From NCBI GenBank assembly GCA_001579985.1, contig LRSR01007885.1:1-30724 (forward strand): a stretch of 30,724 nucleotides of DNA, written 5' to 3'. Origin of the DNA: Hypsibius dujardini. Lineage: Eukaryota > Tardigrada > Eutardigrada > Parachela > Hypsibiidae. The position numbers were made by a program, and so were the translations under genes. This document shows, one piece after another, positions 1 to 11,884 of the stretch. Positions within the stretch are counted from its first letter, which is position 1. Each line of letters begins with the position of its first letter. Below the pieces are notes generated by a model. The model did no database searches, was not told where the DNA came from, and saw only the letters and a list, made by a program, of their open reading frames with translations.

Positions 1-1022
1 GAGAAAGCTAATATAGGTACATTGGTCTTATTTTGCAGTGACATTCCTATCCTTCTCCCCCTCGAGCTTCTCGAATTGGACTGGAGTCGTCCACGCAATT
101 TGTCCACTCCATTGCTGCGCAAGATAATGGCCAGAAAAGCCCAAGGGAGCAGTATACTAACAGCCCCAACCTGCTGAATGGCAAAGAAAGCAAACGCTTT
201 TTTTCAAATTTGATGGTTTAATCCCGTAGAAACTCGGCTTTAAAAGTGGAGCATTCTTTGTGCAGTCCCCAGGTACAGCACTGTGGTGGCTATTGTGTAC
301 TGCAGGCAGTTTAAAAACCGTACTCAGACCGGGCACAATTTAGCAATCAGAATTATGTGGTTTTCGCATTTTCTTATTCTGTGATTCTTCTGTGTAAAAA
401 CATCAAGTGAACGTTTTTCTTTAAGGCCGTAAGTCGTTTGCATTGACAGGTGTACGTTTTTTGCTTGGAAAGCGTAATAACAAAACCTAGGTTAAGTCTA
501 TGTCCCGGTCCGTTCCCGATCTACTCAGTCATTTGAAATCAGATCTGGTGACTTAAACGTCTGCGGAACTGTTTGGCAAAGATTTTAAATAATTTCCTGG
601 CGCGGGAGAAATCCATGCGTCTAATAATGCGCAATAATATGTGGCTTCCAATAGCACCCTATTCTAATTATCCTCGAGCTGTAAGTTGCGCCGTCCAGTA
701 AATGATTTGGGGATCTCACCGTTATCAACACGCCCTCACAATGCGCACGTCGACGCCATGCACGCCATGCACGGTGAGTATGGTGGCCTTGGGCAAATTG
801 ATCTTATTTGCATATTGACAAGGAGTCTTCCATTTCATCGCAATCAGAGCATGGTATTGACAATCCTCAATGCAACGCCCTTGTCTCTCTCTCTGCATGC
901 CTTTTTGTTCGTATCAATTACGGAAAAATACGCTTCAAATTCCCAGCAGAAACCAGGACTCCTTTTTAATCGCATCCAGTGAGCTTCTCCTTCGACAGTA
1001 TAATTCAGTAACCATTCGGAAT
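1..1022. other. non-coding flank upstream of the receptor gene
   Basis: No exon can be supported here. The open frames in this stretch are short and have no recognisable domain. It probably holds the promoter and 5' untranslated region of the receptor gene that starts at 1023, but no convincing TATA box or initiator was identified. Confidence 0.4.
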
Positions 1023-3695
1023 ATGCATCACTCTACGGTACATTCTGCTTTTGCCATGTTTTTCCCTTGGCTGCTGCTAACTGTAACGGATACCACACGA
1101 CACATCCAACTAATCACTACTATCCCCTACAATTTCACCGTGGATGTGCGCACCACCCAAGCGGCTTTCGCGGTGGCTGCAGATAATGTCAGTGGCCTTT
1201 ACGGGCAGCACTTAAACCTCACCGTTACACACCTCTACAACGCCTCTCATCGAAACTGCGACGATGTCGCTTCGCAAAGCGTCCAGATGCTGTCGGACTA
1301 CGTCTACCGAGGCCAGGACTCAACGAACTGCTACGCTGTTGTTTCTGTTGGTAATCCATCAACCCACCCAGTACATATATATTCCTCATCTGAATTCGTT
1401 GGAATTAATGAGAAGCTTATTTCAACAGCTTGCGGGGATCAAGTCGGAATCGCGAGCATAGCAAGAGGTACTATACTGTACTGTGAAAACTGACTGTATT
1501 TTTTATAACTGGGTGATCTGATTTCAGAGCTTGATTGGTTATTGTTCGCTAAGTAATAACCTCGGTGTCATTTATCACATCAATTTCTGACGCAGACCTT
1601 CTCAAAATCAGTGCCGTAGTGTATTTGCAAGGGGATTTTGTCTACATAAACGGTTTTAAAGAAGCCTAGTTCCACCATCAAGCGCAATCCATTAATCGAA
1701 ATGAAATTATAAGTATCTTAAATTGGGACGTCACGGTGTAACAATCGAGCGAATTCTCCCAAATACGACATATAAAAAAATCGTACGTGGGAATTCGTAG
1801 GGTTCTAAAATTTAGGCGAATCGAAGGAGCCGTCATTTCGCTAAAAACTCTGAAAAATCCATGGTTAATTTGACAGAAGAAACTGAACGGTTCGAGAGTT
1901 GTTCAAATACTGAAAGAATATTTTACACTTCGTTGTTTGGTACCGACTTTTATGTAGGTAAAATCCCTATACTACTACAGAGATGCGAAACACCCACGTA
2001 ATCATCACCTCAATGCCCTTGAATACATTGTAGTGCTCTGTCGAAAAATAATTTCCTGGACCCGGCCACGGGTTCGCCCACATCCATCGCTCTGATGGGA
2101 ACATACACCAGTTTTGCCAGTGTTATCCTGCAAGTTCTAGCATCGTTCTCGTGGCTTCATGTGACAATAATTCTCGAGACCAAGGCCGTTTCACCCTTCT
2201 ACAAGGAGCTTGCCTTGCAGCTCATGGAGAGTTCACGGCAGTCAAGTAAAGCCTTTCGACTGGAATCTTATTCTCTGGACGCGGCCACAGACCAAACATT
2301 CGTTTCAGCTCTACGATTCGCACAAAAACGAAGTCGAGGTAACGGGAGCGAAACATTGACTGGCAGACAGAATTAAAACACTGTTACGGATTGGTTTTTT
2401 ATTGTGACTTTTATAGTACTGCTACTTGTAACAACAGGGAAAACAGCGGCTCGAATTTTGGTATGGAAATTAAATTGTGAACATTTGAACAGTTTCCGTG
2501 TTGCAATCTCACAAAATATCACTATGATCCGTTCTTACTAGTTATCTGGTTATTTGGTCATAGAAATTAGCTGCACGGGATGGCTTTACAAACGGTGAAT
2601 ATGTACGAAGCGAGTTGTCTTTTCAAACACCGATATTATGTCAAAAAATGTCAAATTCGAAACACGGCTTTTCTGCCTGCCAGGTGTTTGTGAATATTCA
2701 GCCGTCACAGCAAGTCGACTACGGAACCATTGATGATTTTCGAACTGATCTCAATGACACGGTGACTGCATGCCCCCAACTGTATCGCAAACTGTATGCA
2801 TCCGCCTAGGATCTTATTATGCTTATATCCATTCCAGAGCTTAATAGCTTTCCGTTCCCTGATTTTTATCGCGTACCGACCGGCTGGGGAGGAATTGGTA
2901 GAGCTCAATCGCGCTGTCGTTCAACGATCCCAAGCTCTGGACAATACTACTTATAAAACGGGAGATTTGGTAGGTTTAAACTTTAAAAATTCTTATTATT
3001 ATGTATTACATAAACCGAAAAGTTAGTTATTAAAAAGGTATTTTAAATTAACGGAAAATTCGGAAATTCGGAATACAATTTTGATTTAAAAAATAGAATA
3101 CATTACCACGTAAAGAATGATTTAAGGGCGGGTCTGTGGTCATGGTACATGAGCTTTATTTTCTAGCCCCTCGACTTGCCTCCGGTTAGGTCATCATATG
3201 ATAGTGTCGCACTCTTCGCTAAGCTCGTCAATGAAAGCCAGAACTCAGATCGCTGTAGTGGTCTCGCCATGGCTAAACGCCTGTTGAACCAATCGGTCCA
3301 TCTCGCCACCGGAGACACTTTCATCAGTTCGGGACGTTCGAGGAATCTCGATCTGAACATCTTCGCATTCAATACAACTATAAAAGGCCTGCAGGTAGCA
3401 AATATTAGAATGATGACAAATTCTATTTGTTACGAGGATATTATGGCAATGTGTTTTTGCTGGATAATTTCGTTTACATTGCGTCCCTACCGAATGCGGA
3501 AATCCAATCAATTTCAAATGTTACCTCACATCAGACCATCTGCTCTACAGGTAGTTGGCACCTTTATCTGGGGAAAGGGTAATCTGCAGTGGAGCCGGAG
3601 TCGGTCCATTAGATGGCCGACATTAGACGGGCTTCCGCCACTCGATGTGCCATTGTGCGGCTTCTCTGGCACCGAAGGATCATGTGCCTCCTCAG
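1023..3695 (+). CDS. receptor guanylyl cyclase-type ectodomain (ANF-receptor ligand-binding domain), 3' part not found
   Basis: Exons read as 1023-1467, 1528-1552, 2034-2338, 2417-2460, 2564-2602, 2684-2761, 2838-2969, 3167-3394 and 3551-3695. All have GT-AG borders and compatible phases and give 480 codons plus one base. The product resembles the extracellular ANF-receptor domain of natriuretic-peptide-receptor-like guanylyl cyclases, which binds a ligand and passes the signal through the membrane to a cyclase. Visible features are a hydrophobic leader (FFPWLLL), the start NFTVDVRTTQAAF, the segment CGDQVGIASIAR, the segment DGFTNGEYVFVNI, and a membrane-proximal end IRWPTLDGLPPLDVPLCGF, which is typical of these receptors just before the membrane. 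Many N-glycosylation sequons (NFT, NVS, NLT, NAS, NES, NQS, NTT) fit an extracellular protein. The start could be the ATG at 1023 or at 1056. The last exon ends in phase 1 at a GT donor, and no downstream membrane, kinase-homology or cyclase exon was found. It may be a partial gene, a clearance-type receptor or a rearranged copy. The 25-nt exon is the least certain. Confidence 0.72.
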
Positions 3696-6600
3696 GTAAT
3701 TCAGGCCAAGGAAGTCTTCCGACAGTTTTCATACAATTTCGGCACGTAATCAGGTCCGTCATCGGTGGCAATTACCGTCTTGTCGGTAACTATTTCGGTG
3801 TGCTTTTTGTGCGGCTGGGCACTTGTAACAAGGTGAGGCACCTTGAAGTGAGATGGAGCATTGGGTAACTTGGCCCTACATTTTACATCACGGGGGTGTT
3901 GCCCAATATGTCAAGGTGGTACGTGATAAAACTGAAGGACTTGACCCTTAACTGGTGGATCATGGAATCGACTGATTTTCGTCGGGAAGAAAGCGTGCCG
4001 TTTCAACGATGACAAGAAAACTTGTCACATGTTCTCCTTAGCCATGGTTTGAACGTGTTTCGGGGGTATGCCTAAAAGGATTGGTTGTTCACTTTGCATA
4101 TTGTTGGTACTGGTTTAATCTTCAGCATATATTGTTCCGAGTACCTTGACTGAAGCACGCAAAAACTTTCCCGGCCCGGTTGGCGCAGTTAACCGGAGAA
4201 GTGTCAAGGCCATTACCGCAAAAGAAATTTGAAAATGTTAATGGGATGACGACGATAAGACGGACCGATGTGACCTCCCCCCCCTCCCCGATCAAAGGTT
4301 ACACTACGGATTGTGCGTTGTACTTATACTGTAAAGGAATTACAGGGGCTTTTACATGGGAATTTTATTACGGAAACTGGAGAGAGCAATGCAGCACTCA
4401 CGCTGCAACTTTCGAGACTGAACTTCGTCTCGGAGTTGCCGACGAGCGAAGTCTGCATGCGTTTCAAACCCATAAAGATCGAGGAGTGCACAGACATACA
4501 AACAGAGAGAGAAGAGATAAAAGAAAAGCACACAAAGAGAGCGACCAGTGACCACGCCATGGTCAGTGCAGGCACTGACAACACCTACCCGCGACATTTG
4601 GCATTACCGGCTTCAAACCAATGCTTGCTCTCGAGTTTCGAAGCTGAGGTTCGCGCCTGAGTTGAGGGATGGTCACGGACAGCAGCTAAATCTGCTTCCG
4701 AAAAATCACACAAAACCCTTTTACGCAGATCTTCGGGCTGTGTCCCTGCCGTACGAGGAATCGTACTTTGTACCTATATTTCTCGACAACCCCGTGTCTC
4801 TACCTATTCCGTGACACTTGGAATGATAGGATTGCCGGGCAATTCGCCAATTATTATCAGCGGATCCCTGAACATGCACGCTTTTGACACTGTCCGACCA
4901 GCACTTACAACCGGTTGGCATGACGAGAAAAATGCTTCAAGGTCAGGGGCGGGAGTTGTGGGGCATATCTGAAATTGCACCTGCAGAAGTCCCAATCACA
5001 TGAGACCATGAAGCATTTCGCGTGTTCATGGCAATCAATTGTAAGCTAAACTTTGAAGTGTGGCCGGGAGGCCTGGACTCCTCCCCCCTTGTTTGAGCGA
5101 GAATGTTTGGCCTGAAAGCCAATTTTGACATAGGGCACGTAGTGCACATAGTGCACATCAGCATGGACTCTATTGCTAAGGGTTTTTGTTGAGCTAGCTC
5201 AAGGTACCATAAGCCATAGAATATGTATACTGGGACGTATGTTCCGTCCTCCTGGGCATAGGCCAACATTTTGGCATGATCTGCCACAAGTTAGGGCCAG
5301 TCCCCCCTCCTAGAGACCTGTTCGCCCCTGAATTACGGCAGTCAGTGCGGACCGCTCAGACTTACTAAAAAGCAAAACCTTTTTCTTGCAGTGCAATTTG
5401 CCTTGGCACCTAGAATATGGACCCGCAGAATGTGGACCTCTAAGAAGGGGGTGTTTTCCGTTATAGCATAATCCGAAACAATTGTCAGTTCATCCCAAAT
5501 TTTTGTTCCCTTCATTCTCGATATACGGTGGATCTTAAACGTCATTTCGTTTGGGAATGCATTGTGTTAAGGACAACCAAACCGCACATTGACAGTCTAA
5601 TAGTAGGTGTTCTTTATATTACGTACATACTACAGATGTACTGTATCTTGTACTGTAGCTATCCGATATTACTGCCCATGCCGCCCTTCTCAATGTACGA
5701 ATATCTCATCTTCCGGTAAAGGGGTTTGTTTGACTAGCAGTTGGAGGTGGGATTGTACATTCTTAATCAGCCTCTTTTCGATGACCTTCAAACCCTCTCA
5801 GCGTTTCACGGCAGCCGGCCAGCAACCTGCGACGGTGGCAGCTGCAAAAAGCTGACGAACAATACACTGAAATGAATACAAGAAACACAGAGATAGCCAA
5901 CGAGATAAAAAGCCCGCTAGGTGGCAACAATTACATTGTCGCTCGCTTCCTGGTTTCTCGCACACGTTGCCTTCGTGTGTGGGCCTCAGCAGCGCGCTAC
6001 TAGTGTACGACACGCACTCGGAGAAGCATACCGTGTCAGTGACGTCCCGAGGGGGGGGGAGGGGCGAAAGGAAATACAACCCCTCCCCCAACCAGAAGTC
6101 TGGTCTAACGAGACCCGGAGTGCGATCAACTTCGAGGAGGGCAAGTCTGCTGAAGGAGGTGGGATCATTCCTTACCCAACCGTATGCTCAGTGAGGGGCG
6201 GGCAAGCTTTAACATGTGAGGGAATTGCCAATTCTTGCCCCCTCCCCCCGCTTCCGGAACGAGAAACAAAGCATGGTACATATGAACCCCCCCCCCCACT
6301 CACCTACTCACTTGCGGGGGGAGGGTTCAGTTCCACCATAGACTGTCATTTTTCACCGGGGGGGGGGTCGCTTTGTGATTAGTGTCCCGCCACGCATTCC
6401 GTTTTATAGATGTTTAATGAACTAGCCTAAGAGCTTAAGAGTTCGACTACGCTGCCAAGGAGTTTTGGCATACCGGGCTACAGCCCTCCCCCCCCCAACC
6501 TCAGGGCGCCCCTGTACCGTAGTGTGGAACCAGCTGGCTCCTTCCACTCTACGACCCTCCTCGATCCTGGTCCTTGGCAAATACGGTACCTATATGCAAA

Positions 6601-7266
6601 CTCTCCATGTTTACATATTATTATTCCCAATCTAAATCAATATACATTTTCCTCAATTCTCTCCTATGCCGTGTGCCGTGGCAGAGTGAGTACAAAATTC
6701 ATTCCCCTTTTATTTTTATCGCACCTACCTGACTGAACACCAGTGTACCCGATAGAAATAAAAATGCACTGCGGCGCACCTTTTACGTAAGCAAACCTGC
6801 ATACGAAATGCGATATATGACAACTCGCGCGCTCTCGCTCTCTCGCTCTCTTGCTTTCTCTCTCTCAAGTTGAACTTCCTTCCTGCCTTCAGACACATTT
6901 TCTCCACACGCTCCAAATCGCTTTGCCCATTGTCACCGCACCCACCAAACTCTTTCTATGGAATAAAATCGCGTGACTCAACCGGATGGAATTAATTGGC
7001 AATTTTCATTGGCCTTGATATATTTTCCGTCTGATATTTCGGTCCTCGACGATATATTCGGAATGTTATTACTGTTACGTGGTTTCGTATGACCCAGCGA
7101 TGGTGGACTGAAAACTGGTCATGCCTAAATCATTACTTTTCTTCTCCGGGATTATTATTAAACACATTTGACGTAGAATATTCTTCGTGAATGGGAAAGA
7201 AGAAAGGGAGAAGAAAGGGAGAAGAATGCGGAATTGTCCCTGTCGGGGTGATGTGAACAACGTCAT

Positions 7267-7297
7267 TGATATTATTATTATTATTATTATTATTACT
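7267..7297. repeat. ATT trinucleotide microsatellite
   Basis: A run of about nine to ten ATT units. It is the only pure trinucleotide tract in the spacer upstream of the flippase. Confidence 0.85.
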
Positions 7298-7819
7298 GCG
7301 ATATCATCATTGTTTGGGTTATCTTCTCCTGCGCATTGGACGACTGGCGAGATTGGATGCGGTTGCCCCGCTTTTGTCCGACCTGTCAGCAAACGGCAAG
7401 GGGACCCCCGAATCTTAATTAAATGAGGTGGTACCGCTGGATTGCCGTCAAACTTGTGAGTCATAGGTTTTATATTGTTAAATGTTTGGAAGAGTTTGTC
7501 AGCTGATCGCCTGCTTGATTGATGTATTGACGTGAAATGTGGAAATGCCTGAAGCGGTAGATTGATTGTTGATTGATGAGTCAAGTTGATGGGTGCGGAC
7601 CAGCGGTTGATTGATTGAGTGGCTTGATTTTTCGCAATTTGGCAGATTGGTTTTATCGCTCTCTTTGACGAATGATTTTGGGTAGTTTCCTGCCCTCTCT
7701 GGGTTCAGTTTGATTGCTGGTATTGGTGATGTAGGTTTTTGGGATCGTTTTATAGTGGGGCGGTGACACACGACACTCCTCGTGGGCTGTTTGATGGTTC
7801 CGACAGATTAACTGCAGAC

Positions 7820-7903
7820 TGCCATTTTTTCAGTGGGACACACTGTCATTGATTGATTGATTGCCATTTTTTCAGTGGGACACTCCGCCATTGATTGATT
7901 GAT
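7820..7903. repeat. 42-bp tandem duplication ending in GATT repeats
   Basis: Two adjacent 42-bp copies (7820-7861 and 7862-7903) both begin TGCCATTTTTTCAGTGGGAC and end in ATTGATTGATTGAT. They differ at only a few positions in the middle. The flanks (7500-7660 and 7890-7910) are also rich in TTGATTGA, so slippage at the GATT tract probably produced the duplication. Confidence 0.8.
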
Positions 7904-8253
7904 TGCTTGTCCTCAGTTTTCGTTTTGGGTGGTTCTTTGGTCTTTTTTTGTTCCACTGACCAGATAGCGTTAGATTTTGTTGTTTGCAGCCAAACATGTC
8001 AATCACGAGGGTTTCAACTATGATGAATAAGGAAATGCTAGGACACGCACTTAAATCGTTTTAATGGTTGTGCCAGTCGATTGAGTTGCTTGATTGGCGG
8101 CATTGTTATGAACTGTTGATTGTTCATGCTCTGCTCTGGTTGATTGATGAAATGAATGTTTTGTCCGTTTTGCTTCGCTCTCTGCTGTGCCCCCTTGATT
8201 GGTTGATCTTCGGAGTAGCGTCTGTTTCTAAATTGTTGTTCTTTATTTCGCAG

Positions 8254-8479
8254 GGTCTCCTCGCCGCTCCGCCATCGGACAGCCACCGATCCGTCCACAT
8301 CAATCATGTCGATCCCTTGGAAGTTCCCACGGAGTACCCAGACAATCGAATTGTCTCCTCGAAGGTAAAAGTCCTTGCAGATTTTGATAGACTCACGAAA
8401 AAGGAGAGAAAGAGACAGAGGGGCAGGCAAACAGAAAGGCAGGCAGGCAGACAGGCAGGCAGGCAGGCAGACAGGCAGG

Positions 8480-8510
<31 letters not shown>

Positions 8511-10453
8511 GCAGGCAGACAGGCAGACAGGCAGGCAGACAAACAGACAAACAGACAAGCAGTCAGGCAGGCAAACAGACAAAGAAATAGCCAGACAAGT
8601 AGGCCAGCGGGCAGACGGGAACGTCTGTCCCGGCCGGATGTTTTCTAAACAAGTTCACGGGTATCGTTCCTATCTGCTGTCATCTGGTCTGTTACGAAAG
8701 AGGGACGTGCAGGCACGCACATCCCATAGACACACACAGAGTGTGCTGGAATGTTTGACTCAGGCCATTATTTTCTTCCCTCCTTTTCTGATACATACAT
8801 TTAACAAAAGACACTTCACCGATCAATAATTCTCGTTGAGAGCTTTTTCTAACCCTGCCTCTTTGATTCTTTGTCTGCAGTACACCGTGTGGAACTTTCT
8901 GCCAAAAAATCTCTTCGAACAGTTTCGACGTATCGCCAACTTTTACTTTCTCGTCGTGAGCATCATTCAGGTACCTTCTACTACCAGTCTGACGCTCGAA
9001 ACTACGCACGACCCACAAACCGGATGGAAACGGGGCGTGCCTTTGAATTGGAATGCAGAATGAGGACATGAGTCATCACACATTATTCCATAAATCTACA
9101 AAATACCTTGCACTTTGTAAAAGTGATATCAATAAAAAAAAATATCATATAAAATATATTTTAGTTAAATAAAAGCAGGTCTTTTTATTTTAGAATTGCA
9201 ACTAGGCAAGTTGGAAGGTTTAATTCAAATTTATTACTTATTTAAGTTTCAACGTAAAATAAGAAACTCTTTTTAAATCCAGATGTAATTTTGAGTGAGT
9301 GATTTTTTTATTCAAGAAATATTAATAGAATAACGCAAAACTAAATGAACTACAAGTTGTGTTAGCAACAAAACTGAAACGTTAGATGATTTATCGTATG
9401 ACGAATTTGATGACGTGGCAAATTGTAATTCTTCTTTTTGTTTGTTGTGTCTCAGTTGAGCATTGAAAGCCCTGTGAGCCCGGTGACTTCGATTGCGCCG
9501 TTGATGTTCGTGGTGGTTGTCACTGCGGTGAAGCAGGCCTACGAGGACTGGTTGCGGCACACATCCGACCTGCAGGTCAACAATCGCGCGGTGAAGGTGG
9601 TCCGCAATGGCGAACTCCATCGGATCAAAGCCAAAGACGTCGTGGTAATTTAATTCAATCTTTTCTCAACTTCACTTTGCTCAGTTGATTGTCTGATTGA
9701 CTGGATTGCTTCAGATTTGAAATTATTTAGGTAAATAATTAGATTCATGTTAATTGTTAATTGTTAAAAGTTGAAATTATAAATTAAGAGTTGTGTTACA
9801 CGTTTTATTACTTGTATTAAATATCCTGAAATTTAAATTGAATTTGTTGGACCTGTTATTGAGTTGTTTGCTGTTTGGTAGAAGAAGAATCGTGTTTGTA
9901 ATAATGAAGAACTTCCGGGTCAAGACTCAATATATTCTGATAAATCGGTCTGTTCCATTGTTTCGATTTTGTTGGGGAAACGATAGAGGAAATGTGGCGC
10001 AAAGAGGGGCTTGGTGTGACAACAGAGGCGTGGTGTGATATCACGCTCTATGTATTAGTATTTAATATTAGATTATGTATGTGATTTTTAAGTATTTATT
10101 TTATTTTATGTGTATGCCGGATTTCACAACAGTAACAAGAATCCACTATGAAAGATTTTTTTTAATAATCATGACCATAGAATTGAAACGCCTATGTCCA
10201 GGTGGTAGACTTTCAATCAATTTATTAATAAATCTATGTTAACTCATTTTCTCTTTTTTCCATTTAGGTGGGTGATATTGTTTACGTCGTGGACGAGCAC
10301 AAATTCCCATGCGACCTTGTCATGCTCTCCTCGAGCAACGATGATGGGCGCTGTAACGTCACCACTGCCAACTTGGACGGTGAAACGAATTTAAAGGTAC
10401 GGTAATGTCTGTCGTCTTATCTATCTGCCTAGGTGCCTGTCTTCCTTTGTTTA

Positions 10454-10512
<59 letters not shown>

Positions 10513-11837
10513 TTGTCTGTCTGTCTATCTGCTTGTCGATCAGTCAGTCATCTTTCTATCTCTTTACCTGTGTTTGTCTGCGTGTATGTTTATTTGTCTA
10601 TCTTTCTATCAGTCCATCTGTCTATCTATCTCTCCGACACATTTGGCTTGTCTGTGTCGCTTGCCTTTGCCTGTCGTAATCCATGAATTTTTTCAAGAAA
10701 ATCGCCGAAGCCACAGGCAAAATCGCAGATAAAAACTTTGTAGCCCGTTTCAAGTGATTTTACGTGTCTGCCTGCATATTTACCTAACCAAAGCACTCTT
10801 GGCGATTGTCAGTTGCCTCACACCACCACCACCACCACTACCACTGACTGACTGTGTTATATGAAATTCATCCCTCGTGTGCACCTGAGCTTTACCTGCG
10901 GCAGACTCAGCGAGAGACAGAGAGTGGTAGAGAGGAGAGAGACAGCCGAGGCTGCTGACGTCAGCCGGAACCGTCGTGTGCTTTGCGTTTTTTTTTTGTT
11001 TTTTCGCTAGACGATGGCACTTGAAACTCACCCTGAGACTGCGACAGACAGACAGACAAACACACAGAGAGGTTCGCCGCGTCACGGTGAGATTTATGCA
11101 TTGTTGTTTGGTTTGTCGGAGAGCGATGATGATGATGTTGATGGTGTTGCTGAGGAAGCTCTTAAACCGTGTAGGCACTATCATTGTTAAGGTGCGTGAG
11201 TCAGACAACGAGCAGCAACGGAAGGGGCCCTTTGTGTGATGTTAACGTGGTTGCGGTGTTGGAAGGTCGCCGTGTTGACTGATTATATCGATCGGATCGA
11301 AAAGTGAAAGAGAGATGAGCGATGATTACTGAGTTTTTGACGAGCTCGCCTTTCCGAGGTTTTCCCAAGGTGCACAACACAGAACAGAGGAGCCCCTTGA
11401 TGGGAAACTATTGGCGTTGAGTTCAAATACTTTACAAATGCAAATACTAAATTTAGGTACTAATACTTTTTTATTTTTAATGACTAAAATCTCTATAACA
11501 GTTAACGTATTGTTTTATATCGCGCATACGAGTTATTTTTTATAGTTTAAAACAGACCTAAACTAGTGAGCTATTTTGAGGATGGATAATTTCTGTTTGG
11601 TTTTGGTTAAATGCATTCATCACAATATATACTCGTACTTTCTTTCGTTGTTAATTTCTTGTTAATTGTGAATTGTGTTAATAGTAAATGAATTTCTTGT
11701 TAATACAAATAGTACGCAAATTAAAAATATGTATCTTCAAGTCGGGTATGACTTGTTTCTGTGTGTGTGTATCTTTCCCTGTCTGTCTGTTCGTCTGTCT
11801 ATCTGTCTCTCTGTCTGTCTATCTCTTTGTCTGTCTA

Positions 11838-11884
<47 letters not shown>

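Larger units (their letters stand above)
3696..8253. other. 4.5-kb non-coding stretch between receptor and flippase genes
   Basis: No exon of either neighbour could be supported here, although the receptor's membrane and cytoplasmic exons and the flippase's first coding exon would be expected in or near it. It contains C- and G-homopolymer runs (about 4271, 6050, 6285, 6357 and 6486), a CT-rich tract near 6830-6870, an ATT microsatellite near 7267 and GATT-rich sequence from 7500 to 7930. The longer open frames (for example 4180-4551 and 5921-6382) are compositionally biased and match no family I recognise. Confidence 0.45.

Noticed and set aside
4170-4200. tRNA A-box-like sequence (GGTTGGCGCAGTTAACCGG), suggesting a tRNA gene or SINE head
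   Set aside because: No B box lies at a tRNA or SINE distance, no cloverleaf can be drawn, and no poly(A) or short-repeat tail follows.
4180-4660. Overlapping frames on both strands around 4180-4660
   Set aside because: Four frames are open at once, with biased composition and no recognised motif; none resembles a receptor membrane or kinase-homology exon.
8068-8253. In-frame ATG at 8068 as the flippase start
   Set aside because: The segment has no similarity to ATP11 N termini and ends at a strong acceptor (polypyrimidine stretch plus CAG) in phase 0, so it is more likely intron.
8038-8582. Long minus-strand frames rich in SVCLPACL and plus-strand frames rich in RQTDRQ
   Set aside because: They are translations of the CAGA/CTGT tetranucleotide tracts. 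The same pseudo-peptides recur in every such tract (10405, 11675, 13018, 14418, 15280, 16727) and cross known exon borders.
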